DNA of 64,000 nt from JACCVL01 sp963695375. GTDB lineage: Bacteria > Actinomycetota > Actinomycetes > Propionibacteriales > Nocardioidaceae. Shown one piece after another: positions 52,844 through 61,242 of this stretch. Made by a program: the position numbers and the translations under genes. The DNA lies in the NCBI GenBank assembly GCA_963695375.1, contig OY968767.1, positions 1,674,001-1,738,000 of the forward strand. Reading direction: 5' to 3'. The notes under the pieces are model-generated. The model was not told the origin of the DNA. It did not search any database and saw only the letters and a list, made by a program, of their open reading frames with translations. Position 1 is the stretch's first letter. Every line of letters starts with the position of its first letter.

Positions 52844-55042
52844 GTGACCGCACGCACCGGCGGCGCGCCGCGCCCGGCCCGCGCCCGGGCCTACGACCTG
52901 TCCCGCACCCGGCTCATCGTCATCCAGGTGCTGGTGGTCGCGCTGATGGCCACGCTGTTCGCCCGGCTGTGGTACCTCCAGGTGGTCTCCGGTGACGCCT
53001 ACCAGGCCCAGGCAGCCGAGAACGCGGTCCGCGACGTCGTCGTGCAGCCCCAGCGGGGCCTGATCGTCGACGCGATGGGGCGACCGCTGGCCGCCAGCCG
53101 GTTGTCCTGGGTGGTGAGCGTCGACCGGACGTTGCTCGCGGGACTGCCCAAGCGGGGACAGCAGGATCTGCTGCACCGGGTCTCCGACCTCGTCGACGTG
53201 CCGTACCGCGACATCCGGGACCGGCTCCGGCTGTGCGGGGAGTCCGGGGCGCCGCCGCCCCCACGCTGCTGGAACGGCTCGCCGTATCAGCCGGTGCCGG
53301 TCGCCGAGGACGTGCGGGAGCGGGTCGCCGTCGACATCCAGGAGCGGCGAGAGGACTTCCCGGCGGTGCTCGCCGAGCAGCGACTGGTGCGGGACTATCC
53401 GGAGCCGTTCGGCGTGAACGCCGCACATGTGCTGGGCTACCTGTCCCCGGTCACGGCCGACGAGTACGAGACCGCGCTGGCCGACGACGACTCGACGGTG
53501 ACCTCGACCTCACTGGTCGGCCGCTCCGGCGTGGAGAAGCAGTACGACCGGTGGCTCCGGGGCGTGCCGGGCGCCGACGGCCTCGCCGTCGACTCGCAGG
53601 GTCGGGTGCTCGGACCCGAGAGCAGCCGCCGCCCCGAGCCCGGTGACACGCTGGTCACCAGCCTCGACGCCAGAGTCCAGGCCGTGGTCGAGCGGGAGCT
53701 CGAGCAGACCATCCTCCGTGCCCGGCAGACCATCGACACCGTGACCGGTCGTCGTTACGAGGCCACGTCCGGCGCCACGGTCGTCCTGGACCCAAACAAC
53801 GGGCGGGTGGTCGCAATGGCGAGCTACCCGACGTACGAACCGGAGGTCTGGGTCGGCGGCATCAGCGACCGGCAGCTGTCCCGGTTGTACTCCACCCGCG
53901 CGGCGGAGCCGCTGCTCTCCCGGCCCACCCAGGCGCAGCTGGCACCCGGCTCGACGTTCAAGCCGTTCATGGCGATGGGAGCGCTGTCCGACGGCTACAG
54001 CCCGGCCACCCGGCTGAACTGCTCGTCGTCGTTCACCGTGGGCAACCGGGCGTACAAGAACTTCGAGTCCGGCGCGTACGGCTACATCGGCTTCGACAAG
54101 GCGCTGCAGGTCTCCTGCAACACGTTCTTCTACCAGGTCGGCTTCAACCTGTGGCTCGAGGCGGGCGGCGAGGACGCCCCGCTGAACACGCAGGATCCCC
54201 TGGTCGAGGCCGCCCAGTCGGCCGGCTTCGGCAGCCTCACCGGGATCGACCTGCCGGCGGAGGCCAGCGGCCGGATCGCGGACCGGCGCTGGAAGATGCA
54301 GTACTGGAAGGACAACAAGGACTACTACTGCGAGCTCGGCAAGGAGCCGGGCAGCGACTTCCTGCACGTGTTCGCCCGCGAGTTCTGCATCGACGGCTAC
54401 GCCTTCCGTGCCGGTGACGCGGTGAACTTCGTGATCGGCCAGGGCGACACGATCATCACGCCGATGCAGCTGGCGGTCGGCTATGCGGCGATCTCCAACG
54501 GTGGCACGCTGTACGCCCCCCGGGTCGGCAAGGCGCTGCTCAGCCCGTCCGGCGAGGTGGTCCGCCGGATCAAGCCGGAGGTGCAGGGCCGGCTCCCGTT
54601 CCCGCAACGGGTGATCGACTACGTCGACACCGCGCTGCGCGGCACCCCGGTCGACGGCACGCTGGCCTGGAAGATGGGTGGCTTCCCGCTCGACGTGGTG
54701 CAGCTGCGTGGCAAGACCGGCACCGCCGAGGTCTACGGCAAGCAGACGACGTCGTGGCTGTCCACCTACAACGACGACTACGTCGTGGTGATGATGGTGG
54801 AGCAGGGCGGCACCGGATCCGGGACCTCGGGTGACTCCATGCGCCGGATCTGGGAGTCGCTGTACGGCATCGAGGGTGAGCAGGTCCGCCCGGTCAACAC
54901 GCTGATCCCGGGCACCACCCCACCGGAGGGGCTCCCCACCGTGGACGCCCGCGGGCTGATCGAGCCTCCGCCCAGCGTCGCTCGCGAACCGGGCCGGTCC
55001 GGGCGCCGATCCGGTGGTCGGTCTCCGCGGATCCGCTCGTGA
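52844..55042 (+). CDS. mrdA: Penicillin-binding protein 2 (class B transpeptidase)
   Basis: 732 residues from the GTG at 52844. A single membrane anchor (LIVIQVLVVALMATLFARLWYL, about 24-45) is followed by the pedestal domain (RGLIVDAMGRPLAASR) and the transpeptidase domain with Ser370-Thr-Phe-Lys373, Ser424-Cys-Asn426 and Lys624-Thr-Gly-Thr627. It crosslinks peptidoglycan in the elongasome with RodA. The C-terminal 60 residues are Pro/Arg-rich. An in-frame region upstream belongs to mreD in another frame. The stop overlaps the rodA start by 4 nt. Confidence 0.96.
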   Translation: MTARTGGAPRPARARAYDLSRTRLIVIQVLVVALMATLFARLWYLQVVSGDAYQAQAAENAVRDVVVQPQRGLIVDAMGRPLAASRLSWVVSVDRTLLAGLPKRGQQDLLHRVSDLVDVPYRDIRDRLRLCGESGAPPPPRCWNGSPYQPVPVAEDVRERVAVDIQERREDFPAVLAEQRLVRDYPEPFGVNAAHVLGYLSPVTADEYETALADDDSTVTSTSLVGRSGVEKQYDRWLRGVPGADGLAVDSQGRVLGPESSRRPEPGDTLVTSLDARVQAVVERELEQTILRARQTIDTVTGRRYEATSGATVVLDPNNGRVVAMASYPTYEPEVWVGGISDRQLSRLYSTRAAEPLLSRPTQAQLAPGSTFKPFMAMGALSDGYSPATRLNCSSSFTVGNRAYKNFESGAYGYIGFDKALQVSCNTFFYQVGFNLWLEAGGEDAPLNTQDPLVEAAQSAGFGSLTGIDLPAEASGRIADRRWKMQYWKDNKDYYCELGKEPGSDFLHVFAREFCIDGYAFRAGDAVNFVIGQGDTIITPMQLAVGYAAISNGGTLYAPRVGKALLSPSGEVVRRIKPEVQGRLPFPQRVIDYVDTALRGTPVDGTLAWKMGGFPLDVVQLRGKTGTAEVYGKQTTSWLSTYNDDYVVVMMVEQGGTGSGTSGDSMRRIWESLYGIEGEQVRPVNTLIPGTTPPEGLPTVDARGLIEPPPSVAREPGRSGRRSGGRSPRIRS

Positions 55043-56526
55043 CCGCGACGCTGCCGCTGCGCAGCACCCGGCGGACCGTGGCCCTGGGACCCGGCAGCGC
55101 CGGCGGCGGCTGGCGGCGGGTCGACTGGGTTCTGCTCAGCGCCGTCGCCGCGCTGATCGCCATCGGCCTGGTGCTCGTGTGGTCGGCCACGCTGCACCGC
55201 ACCGACCTGACCGGAGGCGACGGCACCGCCTACCTGCACAAGCAGCTGGTCAACGTGGGCATCGGTGTCGTGCTGGCCACCGTGGTGGCGGCGACCGACC
55301 ACCGCTGGCTGCGGCTGTGGGCGCCGATCGTCTACGGCGCGTCCGTGCTGGGGCTGGTCCTGGTGTTCGTGCCCGGCGTCGGCGCGACCATCAACGAGTC
55401 ACAGTCCTGGCTGCTGATCGGCGGGCTTTCGCTGCAGCCGGCGGAGCTGGCCAAGTTCGGCGTCGTCCTCGGGATGGCCTTCGTGCTGGCGGAGCGCTCC
55501 GAGGCACACCTGCGGCAGGGGGTGAACGCCGTCGACGTGCTGCCGGCGCTGGCGATCGCGGCGGTCCCGGCGGTGCTCATCCTCGCGCAGCCGGACCTCG
55601 GCACGCTGATGGTGCTGACCGCGACGGTCTTCGGGGTGGTCGGGCTGTCCGGGGCGCCGAAACGCTGGCTGCTGCTGCTGGCCGGTGGCGGTGCCGCCGT
55701 CGTCGTCCTCGCGGTGCAGTCCGGTCTGCTCGCGTCGTACCAGCTGCTCCGGTTCGCCGCCTTCACCGACCCGTCGCTGGACCCGCGCGGTGCCGGATAC
55801 AACACCCAGCAGGCCCGCATCGCGATCGGCAACGGGGGCATCACCGGCCAGGGATTGTTCGACGGGACCCAGACGCAGGCCGGGTTCGTGCCCGAGCAGC
55901 ACACCGACTTCGTCTTCACCGTCGCCGGTGAGGAGTTCGGTCTGGTCGGTGCGGCAGTGGTGGTCGCGCTGTTCGCGGTGCTGCTGTGGCGCTCGCTGCG
56001 GATCGCCCGGGACGCGGGCGACCTGTTCGGCCGGGTGGCCGCCGTCGGGATCGCCTGCTGGTTCGGCTTCCAGGCGTTCCAGAACATCGGCATGTGTCTC
56101 GGCATCATGCCGGTCACCGGGGTGCCGCTGCCGCTGGTGTCCTACGGCGGCACCTCCATGTTCGCCTCGCTGACCGCGGTCGGCCTGCTGCTGAACATCC
56201 ATCTGCGCACCACGGGCCGGGCGGGCCATGGCGTCGTGGTGCGCTCCCGGCTGGCGCGCTCCCGCTTTCTGACCGCGGGCCGACCCCGGCTAGACCGCGG
56301 CGCCCGCCCGCCGGCTGGACCGTCGCTGGCGGACCAGGCCGATCGCGACGATCACGCCGGCCAGTGCCAGCGACAGCCACAGCTGCAGCCGGTAACCCTC
56401 CCGTTGGGCCATGAACCCGACCACACCCACGATGAACGCGATGACGGCCCAGGTCAGCACCGGGTACGCCCACATCCGCAGCGCCAGGTCCCGATCGTCC
56501 AGCTGGCGCCGCATCCGGAGCTGTGA
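55039..56526 (+). CDS. rodA: Rod shape-determining protein RodA (SEDS glycosyltransferase), C-terminus extended over opposite gene
   Basis: A SEDS-family peptidoglycan polymerase. About ten membrane helices span residues 30-395. Signatures include RWLRLWAPIVYGASVLGLVLVFVPGVG, SWLLIGGLSLQPAELAKFGVVLGMA, ILAQPDLGTLMVL, TDFVFTVAGEEFGLVGA and GVPLPLVSYGGTSMFASLTAVGLLLNI. Family similarity ends near residue 400 (LRTTGRAGHG). The frame continues to 495 residues, and from residue 418 on it is antisense to the permease gene, with a Gln/His/Pro-rich sequence of no family. A TAG in the next frame at 56291-56293 would end it normally after a one-base shift. Core call very firm; the true C-terminus is doubtful. 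Confidence 0.9.
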   Translation: MTATLPLRSTRRTVALGPGSAGGGWRRVDWVLLSAVAALIAIGLVLVWSATLHRTDLTGGDGTAYLHKQLVNVGIGVVLATVVAATDHRWLRLWAPIVYGASVLGLVLVFVPGVGATINESQSWLLIGGLSLQPAELAKFGVVLGMAFVLAERSEAHLRQGVNAVDVLPALAIAAVPAVLILAQPDLGTLMVLTATVFGVVGLSGAPKRWLLLLAGGGAAVVVLAVQSGLLASYQLLRFAAFTDPSLDPRGAGYNTQQARIAIGNGGITGQGLFDGTQTQAGFVPEQHTDFVFTVAGEEFGLVGAAVVVALFAVLLWRSLRIARDAGDLFGRVAAVGIACWFGFQAFQNIGMCLGIMPVTGVPLPLVSYGGTSMFASLTAVGLLLNIHLRTTGRAGHGVVVRSRLARSRFLTAGRPRLDRGARPPAGPSLADQADRDDHAGQCQRQPQLQPVTLPLGHEPDHTHDERDDGPGQHRVRPHPQRQVPIVQLAPHPEL

Positions 56527-57690
56527 CACCGCGATCACGAGATAGACGAGCAGCGCGATCGCGCCCGAGCTGGCCAGCAGGTAGCCGAAGATCTTCGACG
56601 GCAGCACGTAGTTGCCGACGACGGCGGCGAACCCGAAGGCCGTGCTGGCGAGGATCGCCCAGGCCGGCACTCCACGGGCGGTGGTCGTGGCCCAGCGGGC
56701 CGGCGCCTCGCCGCGCCGGGCCAGCGAGAACGCCATCCGGGACGCGGTGTAGAGCGCCGAGTTGAGACACGAGGCCACGGCCGTCAGCACGACCAGGTCC
56801 AGCACCCAGGACAGCGAGCCGAGCCCGATCACGTCGAGGGCTGCCTGGTACGAACCGGTCCGCTCGAGGCTCGGCTCCCGCCAGCTCACCAGCGCCACCA
56901 CGACGAAGATCGAGCCGAGGTAGAACAGGCTGATCCGCCAGATCACCGAGTTCACGGCCCGTCGGATGCCCTTGGCCGGGTCCTGCGACTCGGCGGCCGC
57001 GATGGTCACGATCTCGGTCCCCATGAACGTGAACATCGTGATCAGCATGGCGGTGAGGACCGCGCCGAGCCCGTGCGGCAGGAAGCCGCCCTCCTCGTAG
57101 AGCCGGCTCACTCCGGAGACGTCCGACGTCGGCAGCAGCCCGAAGATCGCTGCCAGCCCGATCGCGATGAAGGCCACGATCGCGACCACCTTGATCAGGG
57201 CGAACCAGAACTCGAACTCCCCGAAGTTCGCGACGCTGGCCAGATTGGTGGCCGTCAGCAGGGCGGTGACGATCAGGGCGAAGACCCACTGCGGCACGTC
57301 CGGCAGCCAGCCGCCGAGCACCAGCGCGGCCGCGGTTGCCTCGACCGGGATCACGAGCACCCAGAACCACCAGTAGAGCCAGCCGATGGAGAACCCGGCC
57401 CATGGTCCGATCGCACGCTCGGCGTAGGTCGAGAACGAGCCGGTGTCCGGCTGCGCGATCGCCATCTCCCCGAGCATCCGCATCACCAGCACCACCAGCG
57501 TGCCGGCCAGCAGGTACGACAGCAGCACGGCGGGGCCGGCGATCGCGATCGCGGCCCCGGAGCCGATGAAGATGCCGGCGCCGATCACCCCGGCGATCGA
57601 GATCATCGTGATGTGCCGCTGCTTGAGCCCGGCACCGAGCTGGCCCTGGCCGCCCGTCTGCTCGCCCTCGCGTGTCGTCGTGCTCGCCAT
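56290..57690 (-). CDS. APC-family amino acid permease (GABA/aromatic permease-like)
   Basis: 466 residues from the ATG at 57690, preceded by GAGGAG at good spacing; further in-frame upstream codons (to 57732) lack a ribosome-binding site. Twelve hydrophobic helices. The first has the APC signature GLKQRHITMISIAGVIGAGIFIGSGAAIAIAGPAVLLSYLLAG. EFEFWFALIKVVAIVAFI and FMGTEIVTIAAAESQDPAKGIRRAV are typical of AnsP/GabP/CycA-like proton symporters. Substrate uncertain. Its last 237 bases overlap the predicted end of rodA on the other strand. It sits inside what is usually a rodA-radical SAM junction, suggesting insertion. Confidence 0.92.
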   Translation of the reverse strand: MASTTTREGEQTGGQGQLGAGLKQRHITMISIAGVIGAGIFIGSGAAIAIAGPAVLLSYLLAGTLVVLVMRMLGEMAIAQPDTGSFSTYAERAIGPWAGFSIGWLYWWFWVLVIPVEATAAALVLGGWLPDVPQWVFALIVTALLTATNLASVANFGEFEFWFALIKVVAIVAFIAIGLAAIFGLLPTSDVSGVSRLYEEGGFLPHGLGAVLTAMLITMFTFMGTEIVTIAAAESQDPAKGIRRAVNSVIWRISLFYLGSIFVVVALVSWREPSLERTGSYQAALDVIGLGSLSWVLDLVVLTAVASCLNSALYTASRMAFSLARRGEAPARWATTTARGVPAWAILASTAFGFAAVVGNYVLPSKIFGYLLASSGAIALLVYLVIAVSQLRMRRQLDDRDLALRMWAYPVLTWAVIAFIVGVVGFMAQREGYRLQLWLSLALAGVIVAIGLVRQRRSSRRAGAAV

Positions 57691-57795
57691 GCCTGCTCCT
57701 CGAACTGGTTGGACGGGACCCTCGGGGAACAACCCTGCTGCAGCCTTCCCCGATCGGCCCGCCGGTACACCCGCGGCCGGCCCGGGTCACCGCGT

Positions 57796-57801
57796 TAGGG
57801 T
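57796..57801 (+). promoter_or_regulatory. -10 box TAGGGT for the radical SAM gene
   Basis: TAGGGT lies 36 nt before the ATG at 57838, giving a leader of about 30 nt. GGAGCACCCGCGC precedes the ATG as a weak ribosome-binding site. Confidence 0.4.
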
Positions 57802-57837
57802 GAGTGGTCCCGATCACCGGCCCCGGAGCACCCGCGC

Positions 57838-59799
57838 ATGCCCGTCACGACCGTGCAGACCGCCGCGTCCAGCGCCGGCCGCTCGATCTGGCCACGCCTG
57901 GAACCGCTGCTGCCCCTGGTCGGCAAGCCCATCCAGTACGTCGGAGGCGAGCTCAACGCCACCACGAAGGACTGGGACGCCGCCGAGGTGCGCTGGGCAC
58001 TGATGTACCCGGACGCCTACGAGGTGGGGCTCCCGAACCAGGGCGTCGCGATCCTCTACGAGGTGCTCAACGAGCAGGACTGGCTGCTCGCCGAGCGCAC
58101 CTACGCGGTGTTCCCGGACATGGAGCGGGTGATGCGGCAGCACCGGCTGCCCCAGTTCACGGTGGACGGGCACCGCCCGGTGGCGGACTTCGACCTGCTC
58201 GGGATCTCGTTCTCCACCGAGCTCGGCTACACCAACATGCTCACCGCGCTCGACCTGGCGGGCATCCCGCTGCACAGCGCCGACCGCACCGACGAGCACC
58301 CGGTGGTGCTCGCGGGCGGGCACGCCGCGTTCAACCCCGAGCCGATCGCCGACTTCCTCGACGCCGCGGTGCTCGGTGACGGCGAGGAGGTCGTGCTCGC
58401 GATCAGTGCCGTGGTCCGGGAGTGGAAGGGTGAGGGACGCCCGGGCGGGCGGGACGAGCTGCTGCTGCGGCTGGCCGCCTCCGGCGGCGTCTACGTGCCC
58501 CGCTTCTACGACGTGGAGCATCTCCCGGACGGCCGGATCCAGCGCGTGGTCCCGAACCGGTCCGGCGTGCCCTGGCGGGTGGCCAAGCACACCCTGATGG
58601 ACCTCGACGCCTGGCCGTACCCGAAGCAGCCGCTGGTGCCGTTGGCGGAGACGGTGCACGAGCGCTACTCGGTCGAGATCTTCCGTGGGTGCACCCGAGG
58701 CTGCCGGTTCTGCCAGGCGGGCATGATCACCCGGCCGGTCCGCGAGCGCAGCATCTCCACGATCGGCGACATGGTCGACAACGGCATCCGGGCCTCCGGC
58801 TTCGAGGAGGTGGGTCTGCTCAGCCTGTCCAGCGCCGACCACTCCGAGATCGCGGAGGTGGCCAAGGGGCTGGGGGACCGCTACGACGGCACCGACATCT
58901 CGCTGTCGCTCCCGTCCACCCGGGTGGACGCGTTCAACATCACGCTGGCCAACGAGTTCAGCCGGAACGGCCGGCGCTCGGGGCTCACCTTCGCCCCGGA
59001 GGGTGGCAGCGAGCGGATGCGCAAGGTGATCAACAAGATGGTCACCGAGGAGGATCTGATCCGCACGGTCAGCGCGGCGTACTCGCAGGGCTGGCGGCAG
59101 GTGAAGCTCTACTTCATGTGCGGGCTGCCGACCGAGACCGACGACGACGTGCTGGAGATCGCCGAGCTGGCGAAGAAGGTGATCGCCACCGGACGGCAGG
59201 TCTCGGGGCGCAACGACATCCGTTGCACGGTCAGCATCGGCGGATTCGTGCCCAAGCCGCACACCCCCTTCCAGTGGGCGGGGCAGCTCGACCACGAGAC
59301 GACCGACGAGCGGCTCGCCAAGCTGCGCGACGCCGTCCGCGCGGACAAGCGGTACGGGCGGGCGATCGGCTTCCGCTACCACGACGGCAAGCCCGGCATC
59401 GTGGAGGGACTGCTCAGCCGCGGGGACCGCCGGGTCGGGCGGGTCATCGAGGAGGTCTGGCGAGACGGCGGTCGGTTCGACGGTTGGAGCGAGCACTTCT
59501 CCTACCAGCGCTGGGTGGCGGCGGCCGAGCGCGCGTTCGCCGACCAGCCCGTCGATCTGGACTGGTACACCACGCGTGAGCGGGACTACGCCGAGGTGCT
59601 GCCCTGGGACCACCTCGACGCCGGCCTGGACCGGGACTGGCTCTGGGAGGACTGGCAGGACGCGCTCGATCCGGACGGGGCCGAGGTGGACGACTGCCGC
59701 TGGACGCCGTGCTACGACTGCGGGGTCTGTCCGCAGCTGGGCACCGAGATCCAGGTGGGTCCGACCGGTCAGCGGCTGCTTCCCCTGTCCGTGGTGTAG
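57838..59799 (+). CDS. Radical SAM protein with N-terminal B12-binding-like domain (TIGR03960 type)
   Basis: 653 residues. The N-terminal part (about 30-210: RWALMYPDAYEVGLPNQGVAILYEVLN...LLGISFSTELGYTNMLTALDLAGIPL) is the cobalamin-binding-like domain. The radical SAM core has the 4Fe-4S ligands Cys285, Cys289 and Cys292 in FRGCTRGCRFCQAG. Late cysteines (DDCRWTPCYDCGVCPQLG) may bind a second cluster. In most actinobacteria it is followed by a DUF2344/TIGR03936 partner and rne, between the mre cluster and rplU. Here both are missing from the following 4 kb. Substrate not established. Confidence 0.92.
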   Translation: MPVTTVQTAASSAGRSIWPRLEPLLPLVGKPIQYVGGELNATTKDWDAAEVRWALMYPDAYEVGLPNQGVAILYEVLNEQDWLLAERTYAVFPDMERVMRQHRLPQFTVDGHRPVADFDLLGISFSTELGYTNMLTALDLAGIPLHSADRTDEHPVVLAGGHAAFNPEPIADFLDAAVLGDGEEVVLAISAVVREWKGEGRPGGRDELLLRLAASGGVYVPRFYDVEHLPDGRIQRVVPNRSGVPWRVAKHTLMDLDAWPYPKQPLVPLAETVHERYSVEIFRGCTRGCRFCQAGMITRPVRERSISTIGDMVDNGIRASGFEEVGLLSLSSADHSEIAEVAKGLGDRYDGTDISLSLPSTRVDAFNITLANEFSRNGRRSGLTFAPEGGSERMRKVINKMVTEEDLIRTVSAAYSQGWRQVKLYFMCGLPTETDDDVLEIAELAKKVIATGRQVSGRNDIRCTVSIGGFVPKPHTPFQWAGQLDHETTDERLAKLRDAVRADKRYGRAIGFRYHDGKPGIVEGLLSRGDRRVGRVIEEVWRDGGRFDGWSEHFSYQRWVAAAERAFADQPVDLDWYTTRERDYAEVLPWDHLDAGLDRDWLWEDWQDALDPDGAEVDDCRWTPCYDCGVCPQLGTEIQVGPTGQRLLPLSVV

Positions 59800-59800
59800 T

Positions 59801-59817
59801 CGGAGGGCCACCCTCCG
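59801..59817 (+). terminator. Hairpin after the radical SAM gene
   Basis: CGGAGGG (59801-59807) and CCCTCCG (59811-59817) pair perfectly over a 3-nt loop, starting 1 nt after the stop codon. Confidence 0.5.
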
Positions 59818-59824
59818 TACGCCC

Positions 59825-59844
59825 GTGCGCGGGTCCCCGCGCAC
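59825..59844 (+). terminator. Second tandem hairpin after the radical SAM gene
   Basis: GTGCGCGG (59825-59832) and CCGCGCAC (59837-59844) pair perfectly around the tetraloop GTCC, 7 nt after the first hairpin. Tandem stems without U-tracts are a plausible strong terminator; they could also form a leader structure for the formaldehyde dehydrogenase gene. Confidence 0.45.
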
Positions 59845-59975
59845 CGTTCGGAGCCGAGTTGTTGGAGTCCGACAGCAGGCATAGGTTCGAATCCTCGGGA
59901 GAGTCCGCGTCACGAGGCGCTGTGCGAGGTCGGCCACGGCGGCCGGCCCGCCCGAGGTCGACGAGGAGGTTGCGA

Positions 59976-61196
59976 ATGTCGGACAACAAGGCTGTGGCGT
60001 ATGCGGGTCCGGGCAAGGTAGAGGTGCAGGGGATCGAGTACCCCAGCTTCGAGTTGCAGGACGGGCCGGGCGTCAACCCGGACAACATCGGGCGCAAGCT
60101 GCCCCATGCGGCGATCCTGAAGACCGTCGCCACCAACATCTGCGGGTCCGACCAGCACATGGTGCGGGGACGGACCACCGCACCGGAAGGGCTGGTCCTC
60201 GGGCACGAGATCACCGGTGAGGTCGTGGAGACCGGCCCCGGCGTCGAGTACATCAAGCAGGGCGACATCGTCTCGGTGCCGTTCAACATCGCGTGCGGCC
60301 GCTGCCGCAACTGCAAGGAGGGCCAGACCGGGATCTGTCTCAACGTCAACCCCGACCGTCCCGGCTCGGCCTACGGCTACGTCGACATGGGCGGCTGGGT
60401 CGGCGGGCAGGCGCAGTACGTGGCCGTGCCGTACGCCGACTGGAACCTGCTGCGCTTCCCGGACAAGGACCAGGCGCTGGAGAAGATCCTCGACCTGACC
60501 ATGCTGTCCGACATCTTCCCGACCGGCTTCCACGGCTGCGTGACGGCCGGCGTCGGCGTCGGATCGACCGTCTATATCGCGGGTGCCGGGCCGGTCGGGC
60601 TCGCGGCGGCCGCCTCCGCGCAGCTGCTCGGGGCAGCCGTCGTCATCGTGGGTGACCTGAACGCGGAGCGGCTCGCGCAGGCGCGCAGCTTCGGGTGCGA
60701 GACGGTCGACGTGACGAAGGGCGACCCCAAGGACCAGATCGAGCAGATCCTCGGCGTCCCCGAGGTCGACTGCGGGGTGGACGCGGTCGGCTTCGAGGCA
60801 CGCGGTCACGGCAAGGATGCCGATGAGGCGCCCGCCACCGTGCTGAACTCGATGATGGACATCACCCGCGCCGGCGGTGGGCTCGGCATCCCGGGCCTGT
60901 ACGTCACCGGCGACCCCGGCGCCGCCGACGAGGCCGCCCAGCAGGGCTCGCTGTCGATCCGGATCGGGCTGGGCTGGGCCAAGTCGCACACGTTCGCGAC
61001 CGGTCAGTGCCCGGTGATGAAGTACCACCGCGGCCTGATGCAGGCGATCCTGCACGACCGGGTGCAGATCGCGAAGGCGGTCAACGCGACCGCCATCTCG
61101 ATCGACCAGGCCCCGCAGGGCTACGCCGACTTCGACAAGGGCGCCAGCAAGAAGTTCGTCCTCGACCCGAACGGCTACCTGGGCGCCGCCGCCTGA
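59976..61196 (+). CDS. fdhA: Glutathione-independent formaldehyde dehydrogenase
   Basis: 406 residues from the ATG at 59976, with GAGGAGG 6 nt upstream. It is a zinc-containing medium-chain dehydrogenase that oxidises formaldehyde with tightly bound NAD. The catalytic zinc region is NICGSDQHMVRGR and LVLGHEITGEVVETG; the structural zinc region is CGRCRNCKEGQTGIC. The Rossmann motif is YIAGAGPVGLAAAASAQLLGA. The long insertion typical of this dismutase/dehydrogenase type is present (GFEARGHGKDADEAPATVLNSMMDI). It is preceded by two hairpins and followed by a bidirectional terminator, so it is a single-gene unit. Confidence 0.93.
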   Translation: MSDNKAVAYAGPGKVEVQGIEYPSFELQDGPGVNPDNIGRKLPHAAILKTVATNICGSDQHMVRGRTTAPEGLVLGHEITGEVVETGPGVEYIKQGDIVSVPFNIACGRCRNCKEGQTGICLNVNPDRPGSAYGYVDMGGWVGGQAQYVAVPYADWNLLRFPDKDQALEKILDLTMLSDIFPTGFHGCVTAGVGVGSTVYIAGAGPVGLAAAASAQLLGAAVVIVGDLNAERLAQARSFGCETVDVTKGDPKDQIEQILGVPEVDCGVDAVGFEARGHGKDADEAPATVLNSMMDITRAGGGLGIPGLYVTGDPGAADEAAQQGSLSIRIGLGWAKSHTFATGQCPVMKYHRGLMQAILHDRVQIAKAVNATAISIDQAPQGYADFDKGASKKFVLDPNGYLGAAA

Positions 61197-61242
61197 CGCC
61201 AGGCCGGGCCCGCCCGCGGGATCGCGGGCGGTCCCGGCGTCA
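61194..61242 (+). terminator. Strong bidirectional terminator
   Basis: A long stem joins TGACGCC (61194-61200) with GGCGTCA (61236-61242) and an inner 15-bp stem (61204-61218 with 61223-61237 overlapping the outer arm) closing on GGAT. The arms contain the stop codons of both convergent genes. Confidence 0.6.

Noticed and set aside
59850..59910. tRNA-like segment with GGTTCGAATCC between the radical SAM gene and fdhA
   Set aside because: The T-loop sequence is present, but the flanking T-stem pairs at only three of five positions. No acceptor stem, D arm or credible anticodon arm can be built, so it is not called a tRNA.
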